A DNA stretch of 6,231 nt, from NCBI GenBank assembly GCA_964605575.1, contig CAZSDG010000050.1:1-6231 (forward strand), read 5' to 3'. Below are positions 1 to 6,140 of this stretch, in pieces. A model generated the notes under the pieces. That model ran no database searches and was not told where the DNA came from. It was given only the letters and a program-made list of their open reading frames with translations. This DNA is from JAAZHN01 sp964605575. Its GTDB lineage: Bacteria > Bacillota_I > Bacilli_A > RF39 > UBA660. The translations under genes and the position numbers were made by a program. The number at the start of each line of letters is the position of its first letter. Position 1 is the stretch's first letter.

Positions 1-293
1 ACATAATCATCTATTCCTAAATCAAAACCGTGGAGTTTATCATATTCATCAGTCCTAGCAGAAAGCATAATAACTGGCAAATCTTTATGTTTTTTTATTT
101 CTTTTATTGCTTGATAGCCATCCATTTTTGGCATCATTATATCCAAGACTAAAACATTGTAATTGTTTTTTTTAACTAGTTCAATAGCTTCTAAACCATT
201 TTCAGCTTCATCAACTTCAAAACCTTCATAATTACAATATTCCTTAATTACATCTCTAATTAATTTTTCATCATCAACAACTAATATTTTCAT
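1..293 (-). CDS. Response regulator, receiver domain (partial, C-terminus beyond left edge)
   Basis: This is the N-terminal part, about 97 residues, of a two-component response regulator. It begins MKILVVDDEKLIRDV, with the acidic pair D7/D8 that binds Mg2+. The phospho-acceptor is D51 in VLVLDIMMPKMDG, the Ser/Thr switch is S78 in VIMLSAR, and the sequence runs off the edge in GIDDYV, just before the expected conserved Lys of the usual K-P-F. The receiver domain is clear. The output domain is not visible. The D-D-Y-V ending and MMPxMDG pattern are common in the OmpR/PhoB winged-helix class, which is therefore the likely type. The ATG at 293 has a GAGG ribosome site 5 nt upstream. It lies 47 nt after the YebC-family gene, with no obvious terminator between, so it may be cotranscribed. 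The partner histidine kinase would be expected further left, outside the window. Confidence 0.93.
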   Translation of the reverse strand, partial: MKILVVDDEKLIRDVIKEYCNYEGFEVDEAENGLEAIELVKKNNYNVLVLDIMMPKMDGYQAIKEIKKHKDLPVIMLSARTDEYDKLHGFDLGIDDY

Positions 294-340
294 AAATACC
301 TCGTTAATAACTTTAGCTTATTATTGTGAAGTTTTAATGA

Positions 341-1057
341 TTAATTTAAATCAACATTGTGATAAATTTCACTAATATCTTCAATGTCATCTAATAAGTT
401 ATATAATTTATTAAATAATTCTAATTCTTCACCTGTAAGAGTTATTTTATCTTTGGCATATAATCCAATTTCATCTACTTCATAATCCAAATTAGGATCA
501 TATTTATCCAGCACTTCTTTTAATTGTTTAGCATTACTTGGATTAACACTTATTGTAACGTAACCCTCTTCTTCTTCGAAATCACTTATATCAACATTGT
601 TATCTATAAGTAATTCTAATATATTTTCACCGTTGTTTGATTTAAATGAAACAATTGCTAAATAGTCATAGTTGTATGAAACTGAATTAGTAACGCCTAT
701 CTTAGCGCCTATTTTATTAAAAGCTGCTCTTACCAAACTAACTGTTCGATTAACATTATCAGTTAAACATTTTACTATTAATGTGCTTTGACCTGGTCCA
801 AATCCCTCATAATTAACTTGAGTATAATCCTCAGCATCATTTCCTTTTGCTTTTTTAATAGCTCTTTCAATAATATCATTAGGAATCTGATTTTTCTTAG
901 CTTTTTCAATTAATTTTTTTAAATTAACATTAGTATCTGGTTCTGGATTGTCTTTAGCAGCTAAATAAATTTCTTTAGCAAATAAAGAATAAGTTTTAGC
1001 TTTTACTGCGCCTGTTTTTTGAATTGAAGCTTTTCTAACTTCATATGCTCTTCCCAT
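341..1057 (-). CDS. yebC: YebC/PmpR/TACO1-family protein (YeeN/YeeI-type)
   Basis: A full-length 238-residue member of the YebC family, matching the usual length of about 240. The N-terminus MGRAYEVRKAS resembles the YeeN/YeeI branch rather than classical YebC, which starts MAGHSKW. Conserved blocks are the helical first domain (LFAKEIYLAAK at about 25-35, IPNDIIERAIKKAKG at 58-72), YEGFGPGQSTLIV (83-95), the signature DNVNRTVSLVRAAFNK (100-115), and the terminal YHNVDL. The family was long annotated as transcriptional regulators. More recent work on bacterial YebC proteins and mitochondrial TACO1 supports a ribosome-associated role in relieving stalls such as polyproline, so a translation role fits the asnS neighbour. 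The start ATG has GGAG 5 nt upstream, within the 9-nt gap after asnS, so the two genes form one operon. No unusual residues were seen. Confidence 0.93.
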   Translation of the reverse strand: MGRAYEVRKASIQKTGAVKAKTYSLFAKEIYLAAKDNPEPDTNVNLKKLIEKAKKNQIPNDIIERAIKKAKGNDAEDYTQVNYEGFGPGQSTLIVKCLTDNVNRTVSLVRAAFNKIGAKIGVTNSVSYNYDYLAIVSFKSNNGENILELLIDNNVDISDFEEEEGYVTISVNPSNAKQLKEVLDKYDPNLDYEVDEIGLYAKDKITLTGEELELFNKLYNLLDDIEDISEIYHNVDLN

Positions 1058-1066
1058 AAAATCTCC

Positions 1067-2449
1067 TTAATATTTACAATTTTTAGGTGTTCTTGGATAA
1101 GGAATTGTATCTCTAATGTTTTCTACACCAGTTAAATACATAACCAGGCGATCAAAACCCATACCAAATCCTGAGTGAACACAGCCTCCATATTTTCTTA
1201 AATCTAAATACCAGGCTATTTGTTCTGGATCAAGACCCATTTCTTGCATTCTATTATATAATTTATCATAGTTTTCTTCCCTTTGAGAACCACCAATTAA
1301 TTCACCAGCAATCGGGACAACAAGATCAACAGCCGCGACTGTTTTACCGTCTGGATTTAATTTCATATAATAAGCCTTAATATCTTTTGGCCAGTTTTTG
1401 ATAAATACTGGTCCTCCATAGTAATCAGTAATATATTTTTCATGTTCTTTATGAATATCTTCTTCATAACCAGGTTTAAATTCCCATTCTTTACCTGAAG
1501 CTAATAATATATCTACTACTTCTTGATGATTTACACGCTTAAATTCACTTTTAAGTAAATTATTTAATTTATCTAATAAGCCTTTTTCAATAAATTTATC
1601 ACAAAACTCTAATTCTAATGGACAGCGGTCCATGACATATTTGACGATGAATTTTAACATATCTTCTTCCATATCCATTAAATCTTCTAAGTCATAGAAA
1701 GCAACCTCTGGTTCAATCATCCAAAACTCATTAGCATGGGTCTTAGTATTTGAGTTTTCTGTTCTAAATGTTGGTCCAAAAGTATAAATCTTTTTATAAG
1801 CTAAAGCCATTGTTTCACCATGTAATTGACCAGAACCTGTTAATAAAGTTTTTTGCCCAAATAAATCTTTAGAATAGTCTGCTTTTCCATCTTTAATAGG
1901 TACATGAGCCATATCAAAAGTAGTTACTTTAAACATTTGATCAGACCCCTCACAATCAGCCGTAGTTAAAAAAGGAGTGTGGGCATATATATAACCATTA
2001 GATTGGAAGTATTCGTGTACAGCGTGCGCAGAAACGCTTCTAATCCGGTTAATTGCTTGGAATGTATTGCTTCTTGGTCTTAAATGAGCAATTTCTCTTA
2101 AAAACTCTAAACTATGTGGTTTAGGTTGTAACGGAAAATCATCAGGACAATCTCCTAATAATTCAAAATTGATTATTTTTAATTCAAAATCTTGATTTTT
2201 ACCAGAGGATTCAATAACTAACCCTTTTACTTTTATTGCTGAACCAATTTTCAGTTTACTAATTTCTTCAAAATTAGGATTATCTAAATCATAAACTAAT
2301 TGCATTCTTTTGAAATAGGTTCCATCTGAAAAATCAATAAAACCAAAATCTTTTTGTTTACGATGATTTTTTATCCAGCCACTAATTTCTATTTCTTTAT
2401 CCATATATTTTTCTATTTTTTCATAAATATCTTTAACATCTAATTTCAT
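1067..2449 (-). CDS. asnS: Asparaginyl-tRNA synthetase
   Basis: Charges tRNA-Asn with asparagine using ATP, in the cytoplasm. The protein has 460 residues, normal for AsnRS. An N-terminal OB-fold anticodon-binding domain occupies roughly residues 18-100 (EISGWIKNHRKQKDFGFIDF). The class IIb catalytic core follows, with motif 1 around 128-160 ending in HTPFLTT, the GSGQLHGETMA active-site segment (205-215), motif 2 FRTENSNTKTHANEFWMIEPE spanning 228-248 in two parts, and motif 3 GFGMGFDRLVMYL (427-439). It ends in the family-typical NIRDTIPYPRTP. The FRTENSNTKTH segment and this ending favour AsnRS over AspRS. The ATG at 2449 has AGAGGTG a few bases upstream, overlapping the stop of the ZIP gene 9 nt away, so the two genes are likely cotranscribed. 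No T-box leader is present directly upstream, so any regulation would come from the ZIP promoter. Confidence 0.98.
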   Translation of the reverse strand: MKLDVKDIYEKIEKYMDKEIEISGWIKNHRKQKDFGFIDFSDGTYFKRMQLVYDLDNPNFEEISKLKIGSAIKVKGLVIESSGKNQDFELKIINFELLGDCPDDFPLQPKPHSLEFLREIAHLRPRSNTFQAINRIRSVSAHAVHEYFQSNGYIYAHTPFLTTADCEGSDQMFKVTTFDMAHVPIKDGKADYSKDLFGQKTLLTGSGQLHGETMALAYKKIYTFGPTFRTENSNTKTHANEFWMIEPEVAFYDLEDLMDMEEDMLKFIVKYVMDRCPLELEFCDKFIEKGLLDKLNNLLKSEFKRVNHQEVVDILLASGKEWEFKPGYEEDIHKEHEKYITDYYGGPVFIKNWPKDIKAYYMKLNPDGKTVAAVDLVVPIAGELIGGSQREENYDKLYNRMQEMGLDPEQIAWYLDLRKYGGCVHSGFGMGFDRLVMYLTGVENIRDTIPYPRTPKNCKY

Positions 2450-2458
2450 AATTCACCT

Positions 2459-3202
2459 CTATAATATTAAACTTATTCCCATGATAATAGCCCCTATAGC
2501 CATTCCTAAATATATATTTTTTTTATTACTTGTCGCCTTTATTTCTGGTAATAATTCAAAAGCTAACAAATAAACAACCATACCTAGTGTAATCGCGACT
2601 AATATTCCTGTTAATAAAACATTGATACTACCAATTAAACCACCTAAGATTCCACCCAATAATGTGGAAAGAAGTAAACCAACTATCAATAAGATTGTTT
2701 TGGTTTTGTTTTTCATTAATGAACCAATTTGCATTCCAAATGGTAAGTTATGTAACCCAATTGCTATTGCCAGTAATAATCCCGAATTCAAACTTGCGTC
2801 ACTTACTGAATATATTGCCATTCCTTCTACAAAATTATGGATTACTAAAGAGATAAAAGTCATTATTCCAAGATGATGTAAATGATTATGATGAGTATTC
2901 TTTTCTTCATAATGATCATGATGGGGAATAAACTTATCAACAAGTCTTAAGATACTCATCCCAATTATTAACGATCCAATTAATAAACCAAGACTAATTA
3001 AAGGATTATCATAATAGAAATTAAAACTTTCCATCGCTTCTGAATTAAGCTCAAAAATCGCTAGTAAAATAAGAACACTAAATGACATCCCAATTGCTAC
3101 TTCAACCAAATTATTTTTTTTATTAATAAATATAGTTATTAAATAGCCAATTATAAAAAATGAACTAGCTAATAATACCATTAATAAAGCTTGAATATTC
3201 AT
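2459..3202 (-). CDS. ZIP-family divalent metal transporter
   Basis: An integral membrane protein of 247 residues with about eight predicted hydrophobic helices, at roughly 3-25, 33-53, 66-90, 111-132, 140-160, 167-190, 194-218 and 228-247. A histidine-rich loop between helices 3 and 4 (HHDHYEEKNTHHNHLHH, 94-110) is the ZIP metal-sensing or metal-capture loop. Helix 4 carries the family motif HNFVEGMA (H122, N123, E126). Helix 5 carries HNLPFG (H151, N152), in which the usual ligand Glu is F155. ZIP proteins move Zn2+, Fe2+ or Mn2+ into the cytoplasm; the substrate here cannot be told. I chose the ATG at 3202 because GGAG lies 8 nt upstream. The longer frame to TTG at 3232 would start on top of the promoter and terminator. 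It lies 9 nt ahead of asnS and is the first gene of that unit. Confidence 0.9.
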   Translation of the reverse strand: MNIQALLMVLLASSFFIIGYLITIFINKKNNLVEVAIGMSFSVLILLAIFELNSEAMESFNFYYDNPLISLGLLIGSLIIGMSILRLVDKFIPHHDHYEEKNTHHNHLHHLGIMTFISLVIHNFVEGMAIYSVSDASLNSGLLLAIAIGLHNLPFGMQIGSLMKNKTKTILLIVGLLLSTLLGGILGGLIGSINVLLTGILVAITLGMVVYLLAFELLPEIKATSNKKNIYLGMAIGAIIMGISLIL

Positions 3203-3210
3203 AATATCAA

Positions 3211-3214
3211 CTCC
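3211..3214 (-). promoter_or_regulatory. Ribosome-binding site deciding the ZIP start
   Basis: GGAG on the minus strand sits 8 nt before the ATG at 3202. The longer open frame back to a TTG at 3232 has no ribosome site and would translate the -10 box itself, so this site supports the 247-residue protein. Confidence 0.8.
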
Positions 3215-3220
3215 AAATAA

Positions 3221-3229
3221 ATTATAGCA
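3221..3229 (-). promoter_or_regulatory. Extended -10 promoter of the ZIP-asnS-yebC unit
   Basis: The minus strand reads TGCTATAAT, a perfect TGn-TATAAT extended -10 element. No good -35 is seen at 16-18 bp spacing (AATAAC at the 17-bp position), as is common for extended -10 promoters. It lies directly after the terminator at 3231-3262. The predicted start falls near 3212-3214, which would give a leader of only about 10-12 nt beginning at the GGAG. The element is visible in the sequence; its activity is inferred. Confidence 0.6.
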
Positions 3230-3230
3230 C

Positions 3231-3262
3231 AAAAAAAGATAAAGTTATTAGCTTTATCTTTA
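3231..3262 (-). terminator. Intrinsic terminator after the decayed gene
   Basis: On the minus strand AAAGATAAAG (3261-3252) pairs perfectly with CTTTATCTTT (3244-3235) around a 7-nt loop. The T tract, partly shared with the stem, ends at 3231. It ends transcription coming from the right, just before the ZIP promoter. The stem is AT-rich, like the other terminators here. Confidence 0.8.
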
Positions 3263-3269
3263 AAATATA

Positions 3270-3515
3270 TTATTTTGGATTTTTATATTCGACTTTAGTA
3301 CATTTTGTATCTTTTAGGGCATATCCTGAAGGACAGCCTTTTACGATGGCAGTTTCAATTTGTTTTGTACAATTTTTTTCCAGATAATGTTAAACCACTA
3401 GAACAGTAGCATTCTTTAACAATTGGGTTCTTTAAATAGCAGTTCTCTTATATATCTCAAATAATAAATTACAAGTTTTAATAGCTTCTTTTCTTATCCA
3501 ATAAGTACATTTAAA
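3270..3515 (-). pseudogene. Remnant of a cysteine-rich tandem-repeat protein
   Basis: No intact gene is present, but one broken reading path is visible. Right to left, an open segment (KCTYWIRKEAIKTC, low coordinates divisible by 3) runs to a stop at 3432-3434. A second frame at about 3447-3379 gives ENCYLKNPIVKECYC then SSGLTLSGK. A third segment, back in the first frame, gives NCTKQIETAIVKG, then CPSGYALKDTKCTK, and stops at 3270-3272. Removing one A from the A7 run (minus strand, 3373-3379) joins the last two segments as CSSGLTLSGKNCTK, aligning position for position with CPSGYALKDTKCTK (C-x-S-G-x-x-L-x4-C-T-K). Two repeats of about 27 residues are therefore clear, and a worn third is possible. 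Similar CPSGYTLSG-type cysteine repeats occur in secreted or membrane proteins of gut Firmicutes, from memory. No start codon or ribosome site is seen; the 5' end appears lost against tsaD. Sequencing error in the homopolymer is an alternative for one shift. Confidence 0.6.
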
Positions 3516-3537
3516 AAACCATTGTTTAATAATGGTT
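3513..3537 (-). terminator. Intrinsic terminator of the t6A operon
   Basis: On the minus strand AACCATT (3537-3531) pairs with AATGGTT (3523-3517) around the loop ATTAAAC and runs into a T6 tract (3518-3513). It begins 2 nt after the tsaD stop codon and so closes the tsaE-tsaB-rimI-tsaD operon. Confidence 0.8.
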
Positions 3538-3538
3538 C

Positions 3539-4558
3539 TTATTCTTTTTCTTCAAAAAAGTATTCTTGACTTTTTGGATTTAAACTAAATTTTTCAAATT
3601 CACCTTTATAAAATAATGGGAATGCTGCTGCTGCAATCATCGCGGCATTATCCGTACAATACTTCAAAGGTGGAATAGATAAATCGACATTATATTTTTC
3701 TGCTAATTTTGTCATTTCTTCTCTTAAATAACCATTAGCAGATACACCTCCAGCAATTACCATGTTTTTAACCCTAAATTTTTGAATAGCCGATTCAACT
3801 TTATTAGTTAACTGTTTAACAGCTGCGACTTGAAAGCTCGCTGCTACATCGGCCTTTTCAACATAATTTCCTTTGGATTTTTCATTATTAACATAGTTAA
3901 CTACATAGCTTTTCAAACCACTAAAGCTGAAATTAAAACTATTATCATTCATAGCCACTGGAAAATTGATACTTGTCTTACCTTCTTTAGCTAAATTTTC
4001 TAAATTAGGACCACCAGGATAAGAAAGACCAATTGCTCTAGCAACTTTATCAAAAGTTTCACCAAGAGCATCATCAAGCGTTTTTCCTAAAGATTTAAAC
4101 TTATAGTCACCTTCCATCATAATCAAATCTGTATGTCCACCACTTATTACAAGCGCAAGTAAAGGAAACTGCATTGGTTTAACCAAATTATTCGAGTATA
4201 TGTGACCAGCAATATGATGAACTTTTATCAAAGGCTTTTGATAAACATAAGCCAATGTTTTGGCAAATTCTAAACCGACTAATAAACTTCCCATTAATCC
4301 TGGAGCATATGTAACTGCGATTGCATTTACTTGTTCTATAGTCATGTTAGCATTTGCTAAAGTATCCTCTAAAACCATTGTGATATTTTCAGTATGCATT
4401 CTGGAAGCTACTTCAGGGACAACACCGCCAAAATTAGCATGAATATCCATTTGACTTAATACAGTTGTATATATTTCCTCTGTACCATTTTTGACAATAG
4501 AAATACTTGTTTCATCACAAGACGTTTCTATTCCTAATATATAAATATCTTTATCCAT
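3539..4558 (-). CDS. tsaD: tRNA N6-adenosine threonylcarbamoyltransferase TsaD
   Basis: Transfers the threonylcarbamoyl group from threonylcarbamoyl-AMP to N6 of A37 in tRNAs reading ANN codons, working with TsaB and TsaE in the cytoplasm. Its 339 residues match the family (about 335-345). Visible signatures of the Kae1/TsaD ASKHA fold are GIETSCDETS (9-18), YAPGLMGSLLVG (84-95), the metal-binding HxxxH in HHIAGH (H115, H119), SGGHTDL (139-145), DDALGETFDKVARA (162-175), AGGVSANGYLR (269-279), and the metal ligand D303 in TDNAA. All key residues are present. The ATG lies one base after the rimI stop (TAAATG), and its ribosome site (GGGAAGG) is inside the last rimI codons, so translation is probably coupled. 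It is the last gene of the operon. Confidence 0.98.
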   Translation of the reverse strand: MDKDIYILGIETSCDETSISIVKNGTEEIYTTVLSQMDIHANFGGVVPEVASRMHTENITMVLEDTLANANMTIEQVNAIAVTYAPGLMGSLLVGLEFAKTLAYVYQKPLIKVHHIAGHIYSNNLVKPMQFPLLALVISGGHTDLIMMEGDYKFKSLGKTLDDALGETFDKVARAIGLSYPGGPNLENLAKEGKTSINFPVAMNDNSFNFSFSGLKSYVVNYVNNEKSKGNYVEKADVAASFQVAAVKQLTNKVESAIQKFRVKNMVIAGGVSANGYLREEMTKLAEKYNVDLSIPPLKYCTDNAAMIAAAAFPLFYKGEFEKFSLNPKSQEYFFEEKE

Positions 4559-4559
4559 T

Positions 4560-4973
4560 TTATCGCCTTCCCATTAGATAAGCATCCTTACCATTATAAT
4601 ATTTACTTCTAACACTTAATACTTTAAAATCATATTTTTTATATAAACTTATTGCTTCGTGATTATCAACCGCAACTTCTAAAGTAACATTATCATATTC
4701 ATTATTTTCTAAAACGAATTCTAATAATTTGCTACCAATTCCTTTATTTCTCTCTTCAGGTTTAACTACAACGTTAATAATTTCTAAATAATCTGTCACT
4801 AGTGAATAGTGGATAAATCCTAAAACCTTATCTTCTTTTAAATAATTATATATTTTTTCATTTTTGTTGTTTAATATATTTTCTAAAGGAAACAGTTTCT
4901 CATAATCATTATTAATTAATTTACCAAGTATATATACATCTTCTTTGTGTTTTATTAAACACTCATCAATCAT
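4560..4973 (-). CDS. rimI: Ribosomal-protein-S18-alanine N-acetyltransferase-like GNAT (RimI)
   Basis: A 137-residue single-domain GNAT acetyltransferase. The acetyl-CoA loop is motif A, VVVKPEERNKGIGSKLL, with R75-N-K-G-I-G80. It is followed by LEVAVDNHEAISLYKKYDF (98-116), the standard RimI block. E99 and Y111 are 12 residues apart, as are the proposed general base E103 and general acid Y115 of enteric RimI. The family N-acetylates S18 and can act on other N-termini; its place between tsaB and tsaD is conserved in many Firmicutes. The substrate here is inferred. The start overlaps the tsaB end by 8 nt and uses GAGGT inside tsaB, implying translational coupling. The sequence has YDF where YGF is usual. 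The first 45 residues are more divergent than the core. Confidence 0.88.
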   Translation of the reverse strand: MIDECLIKHKEDVYILGKLINNDYEKLFPLENILNNKNEKIYNYLKEDKVLGFIHYSLVTDYLEIINVVVKPEERNKGIGSKLLEFVLENNEYDNVTLEVAVDNHEAISLYKKYDFKVLSVRSKYYNGKDAYLMGRR

Positions 4974-5553
4974 TATCTACCTCAATATTTTTAATATATA
5001 AAGGATTTATTTCATGAGGATTTATTGCAGTTTTATCTTTCATGTATGCAAATATTTCATCAACATTTATTTTAAGATCGTCTTTTAAAACCATTCTTTC
5101 TAATTTTTTTTCATGAATGTATTTATCAAATTCTTCAAAACTTAAATAACTTGGTTCTGACATTTCTTCATTAAGTTGATTAAACATTGAAAAATAACAA
5201 CCCTTTTTATCTGAAAATGCTATAAGCTTTCCAAATCCTACTTTATTACTAACTGCATACATTTCTAATGTTGAAATTGGCTTTATAGGAACGTTAAGGG
5301 TATAAGCTAAAGTTTTAGCAATGACTACACCAATTCTAACCCCAGTAAAACTTCCTGGACCAATAACAATAATTATTTCATTAACTTCTTTGATTGTTAC
5401 TTCTTTTTCACTTAATAATTGATGAAGTGTTGACATCGCAACGGTTGAATGATTTTGTGGAGAAGGGACACTTTTTAAATTTAAAAAATTCCCATCTTTG
5501 TAAAGAATCATTAAAACTTCTTCAGCATGTGTATCAATAAATAATGAGTACAT
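4966..5553 (-). CDS. tsaB: t6A biosynthesis protein TsaB
   Basis: TsaB is the inactive ASKHA paralogue that dimerises with TsaD and bridges it to TsaE in the t6A complex. The N-terminus FIDTHAEEVLMILY gives the first beta-hairpin of the fold. QNHSTVAMSTLHQLL (33-47) and the hallmark IGPGSFTGVRIG (64-75) follow, then LAYTLNVPIKPISTLEMYA (82-100). It ends with NPLYIKN (183-189), matching the P-L-Y element near the C-terminus of the family. At 195 residues it is shorter than Bacillus or E. coli TsaB (about 230), mostly in the variable C-terminal half. The start has a perfect AGGAGG 5 nt upstream, and the gene lies 14 nt after tsaE. It ends with TGA and overlaps rimI by 8 nt. Confidence 0.95.
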   Translation of the reverse strand: MYSLFIDTHAEEVLMILYKDGNFLNLKSVPSPQNHSTVAMSTLHQLLSEKEVTIKEVNEIIIVIGPGSFTGVRIGVVIAKTLAYTLNVPIKPISTLEMYAVSNKVGFGKLIAFSDKKGCYFSMFNQLNEEMSEPSYLSFEEFDKYIHEKKLERMVLKDDLKINVDEIFAYMKDKTAINPHEINPLYIKNIEVDND

Positions 5554-5567
5554 ATTAGCCTCCTATC

Positions 5568-6020
5568 TTAGAGTATTGCACTACAAATATCTTCATATTC
5601 TTTACCAATTGGTTTGAATAGTAAGACCCTAGTATTTTCACCGACAACGACAAATTTTATTTCTAATCTTTCTTTTGGTAATTCTTTTTTAATTAAAGAA
5701 GACCACTCAATAATAGTTACTCCATCTTTAGTAAAGTATTCCGCTAAACCAGTTTCTTTTTCAGTATCTTCTAAGCGATAAACATCCATATGGTATAATG
5801 GCATTTCACCATTAAGATATTCTTTTACTAAATTAAATGTCGGAGAAGTAACAACTTCTGTGATTCCTAAAGCAGCAGCAAAACCTTTAACAAAAACTGT
5901 TTTTCCACTACCAAGTTCACCATCTAGACAAATAACCATATTAGAAAATTTTTCAGATTCTAAATTTTCTGCAATTCTCATTGTTTCTACTTCACTACGA
6001 GAAGTTATTTTATATTCCAT
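5568..6020 (-). CDS. tsaE: t6A biosynthesis ATPase TsaE
   Basis: A P-loop ATPase that binds the TsaB-TsaD dimer and is needed for multiple turnover in t6A synthesis. The 150-residue length is normal. Visible motifs are Walker A GELGSGKT (34-41), switch-like SPTFNLVKEY (59-68), the TsaE signature MDVYRLED (78-85) preceded by YH, and the Walker-B-like TIIEW (102-106) with E105. The ATG at 6020 is preceded by AGGTGA at about 6 nt. It is the first gene of its operon, and a candidate promoter lies 19-47 nt upstream of the ATG. Compared with Bacillus, the order tsaE-tsaB-rimI-tsaD matches ydiB-C-D-E. Confidence 0.97.
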   Translation of the reverse strand: MEYKITSRSEVETMRIAENLESEKFSNMVICLDGELGSGKTVFVKGFAAALGITEVVTSPTFNLVKEYLNGEMPLYHMDVYRLEDTEKETGLAEYFTKDGVTIIEWSSLIKKELPKERLEIKFVVVGENTRVLLFKPIGKEYEDICSAIL

Positions 6021-6038
6021 TAAATATCACCTAATCTA

Positions 6039-6067
6039 ATTATATGAAATATGTTGTTTATAAACAA
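6039..6067 (-). promoter_or_regulatory. Candidate sigma-A promoter of the tsaE operon
   Basis: On the minus strand, -35 TTGTTT (6067-6062), a 17-bp spacer and a perfect -10 TATAAT (6044-6039). The start would be near 6032, about a dozen nt before tsaE. The -35 matches consensus only in TTG. A TTGACA at 6081-6076 has no acceptable -10 at 16-18 bp. This is the only good promoter between the 5S terminator and tsaE. Confidence 0.55.
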
Positions 6068-6068
6068 C
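6053..6068. repeat. Perfect 16-bp palindrome over the tsaE -35 box
   Basis: GTTGTTTATAAACAAC is its own reverse complement over all 16 bases and covers the proposed -35 hexamer. This is the layout of a repressor operator. The lack of a following T tract on either strand argues against a terminator. The binding protein is unknown, and the AT-rich background raises the odds of chance. Confidence 0.5.
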
Positions 6069-6095
6069 TATTATTTGTCAATTGTACACAGTAAT

Positions 6096-6121
6096 AAAAA
6101 AAACAACTCATAAAGAGTTGT
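6096..6121 (-). terminator. Intrinsic terminator of the rRNA operon
   Basis: On the minus strand ACAACTC (6121-6115), loop TTTAT, GAGTTGT (6109-6103), then a T8 tract sharing its first base with the stem. It lies about 20 nt after the 5S 3' end and separates the rRNA operon from tsaE. Confidence 0.85.
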
Positions 6122-6140
6122 AAATTTAGTCAAAAAAAAT

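Noticed and set aside
2450..2465. Search for a T-box or separate promoter before asnS.
   Set aside because: Only 9 nt separate asnS from the ZIP stop, filled by the ribosome site.
2622..2876. Open frames on the plus strand within the ZIP gene.
   Set aside because: They are antisense shadows of a clear membrane-protein gene, with no recognisable protein or ribosome site.
3203..3232. A ten-residue N-terminal extension of the ZIP protein from TTG at 3232.
   Set aside because: It would start inside the terminator/promoter, has no ribosome site, and the ATG at 3202 has GGAG at good spacing.
3480..3509. Short ATG frame (ATG TAC TTA TTG...) after the tsaD terminator as a small gene.
   Set aside because: It stops after ten codons, lacks a ribosome site, and is out of frame with the cysteine-rich path.
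4260..4442. A 60-residue plus-strand frame inside tsaD.
   Set aside because: It is antisense to highly conserved TsaD sequence and has no independent support.
6076..6081. TTGACA on the minus strand as the -35 of a tsaE promoter.
   Set aside because: At 16-18 bp spacing the -10 position reads AACAAC-like sequence; the TTGTTT/TATAAT pair fits better.
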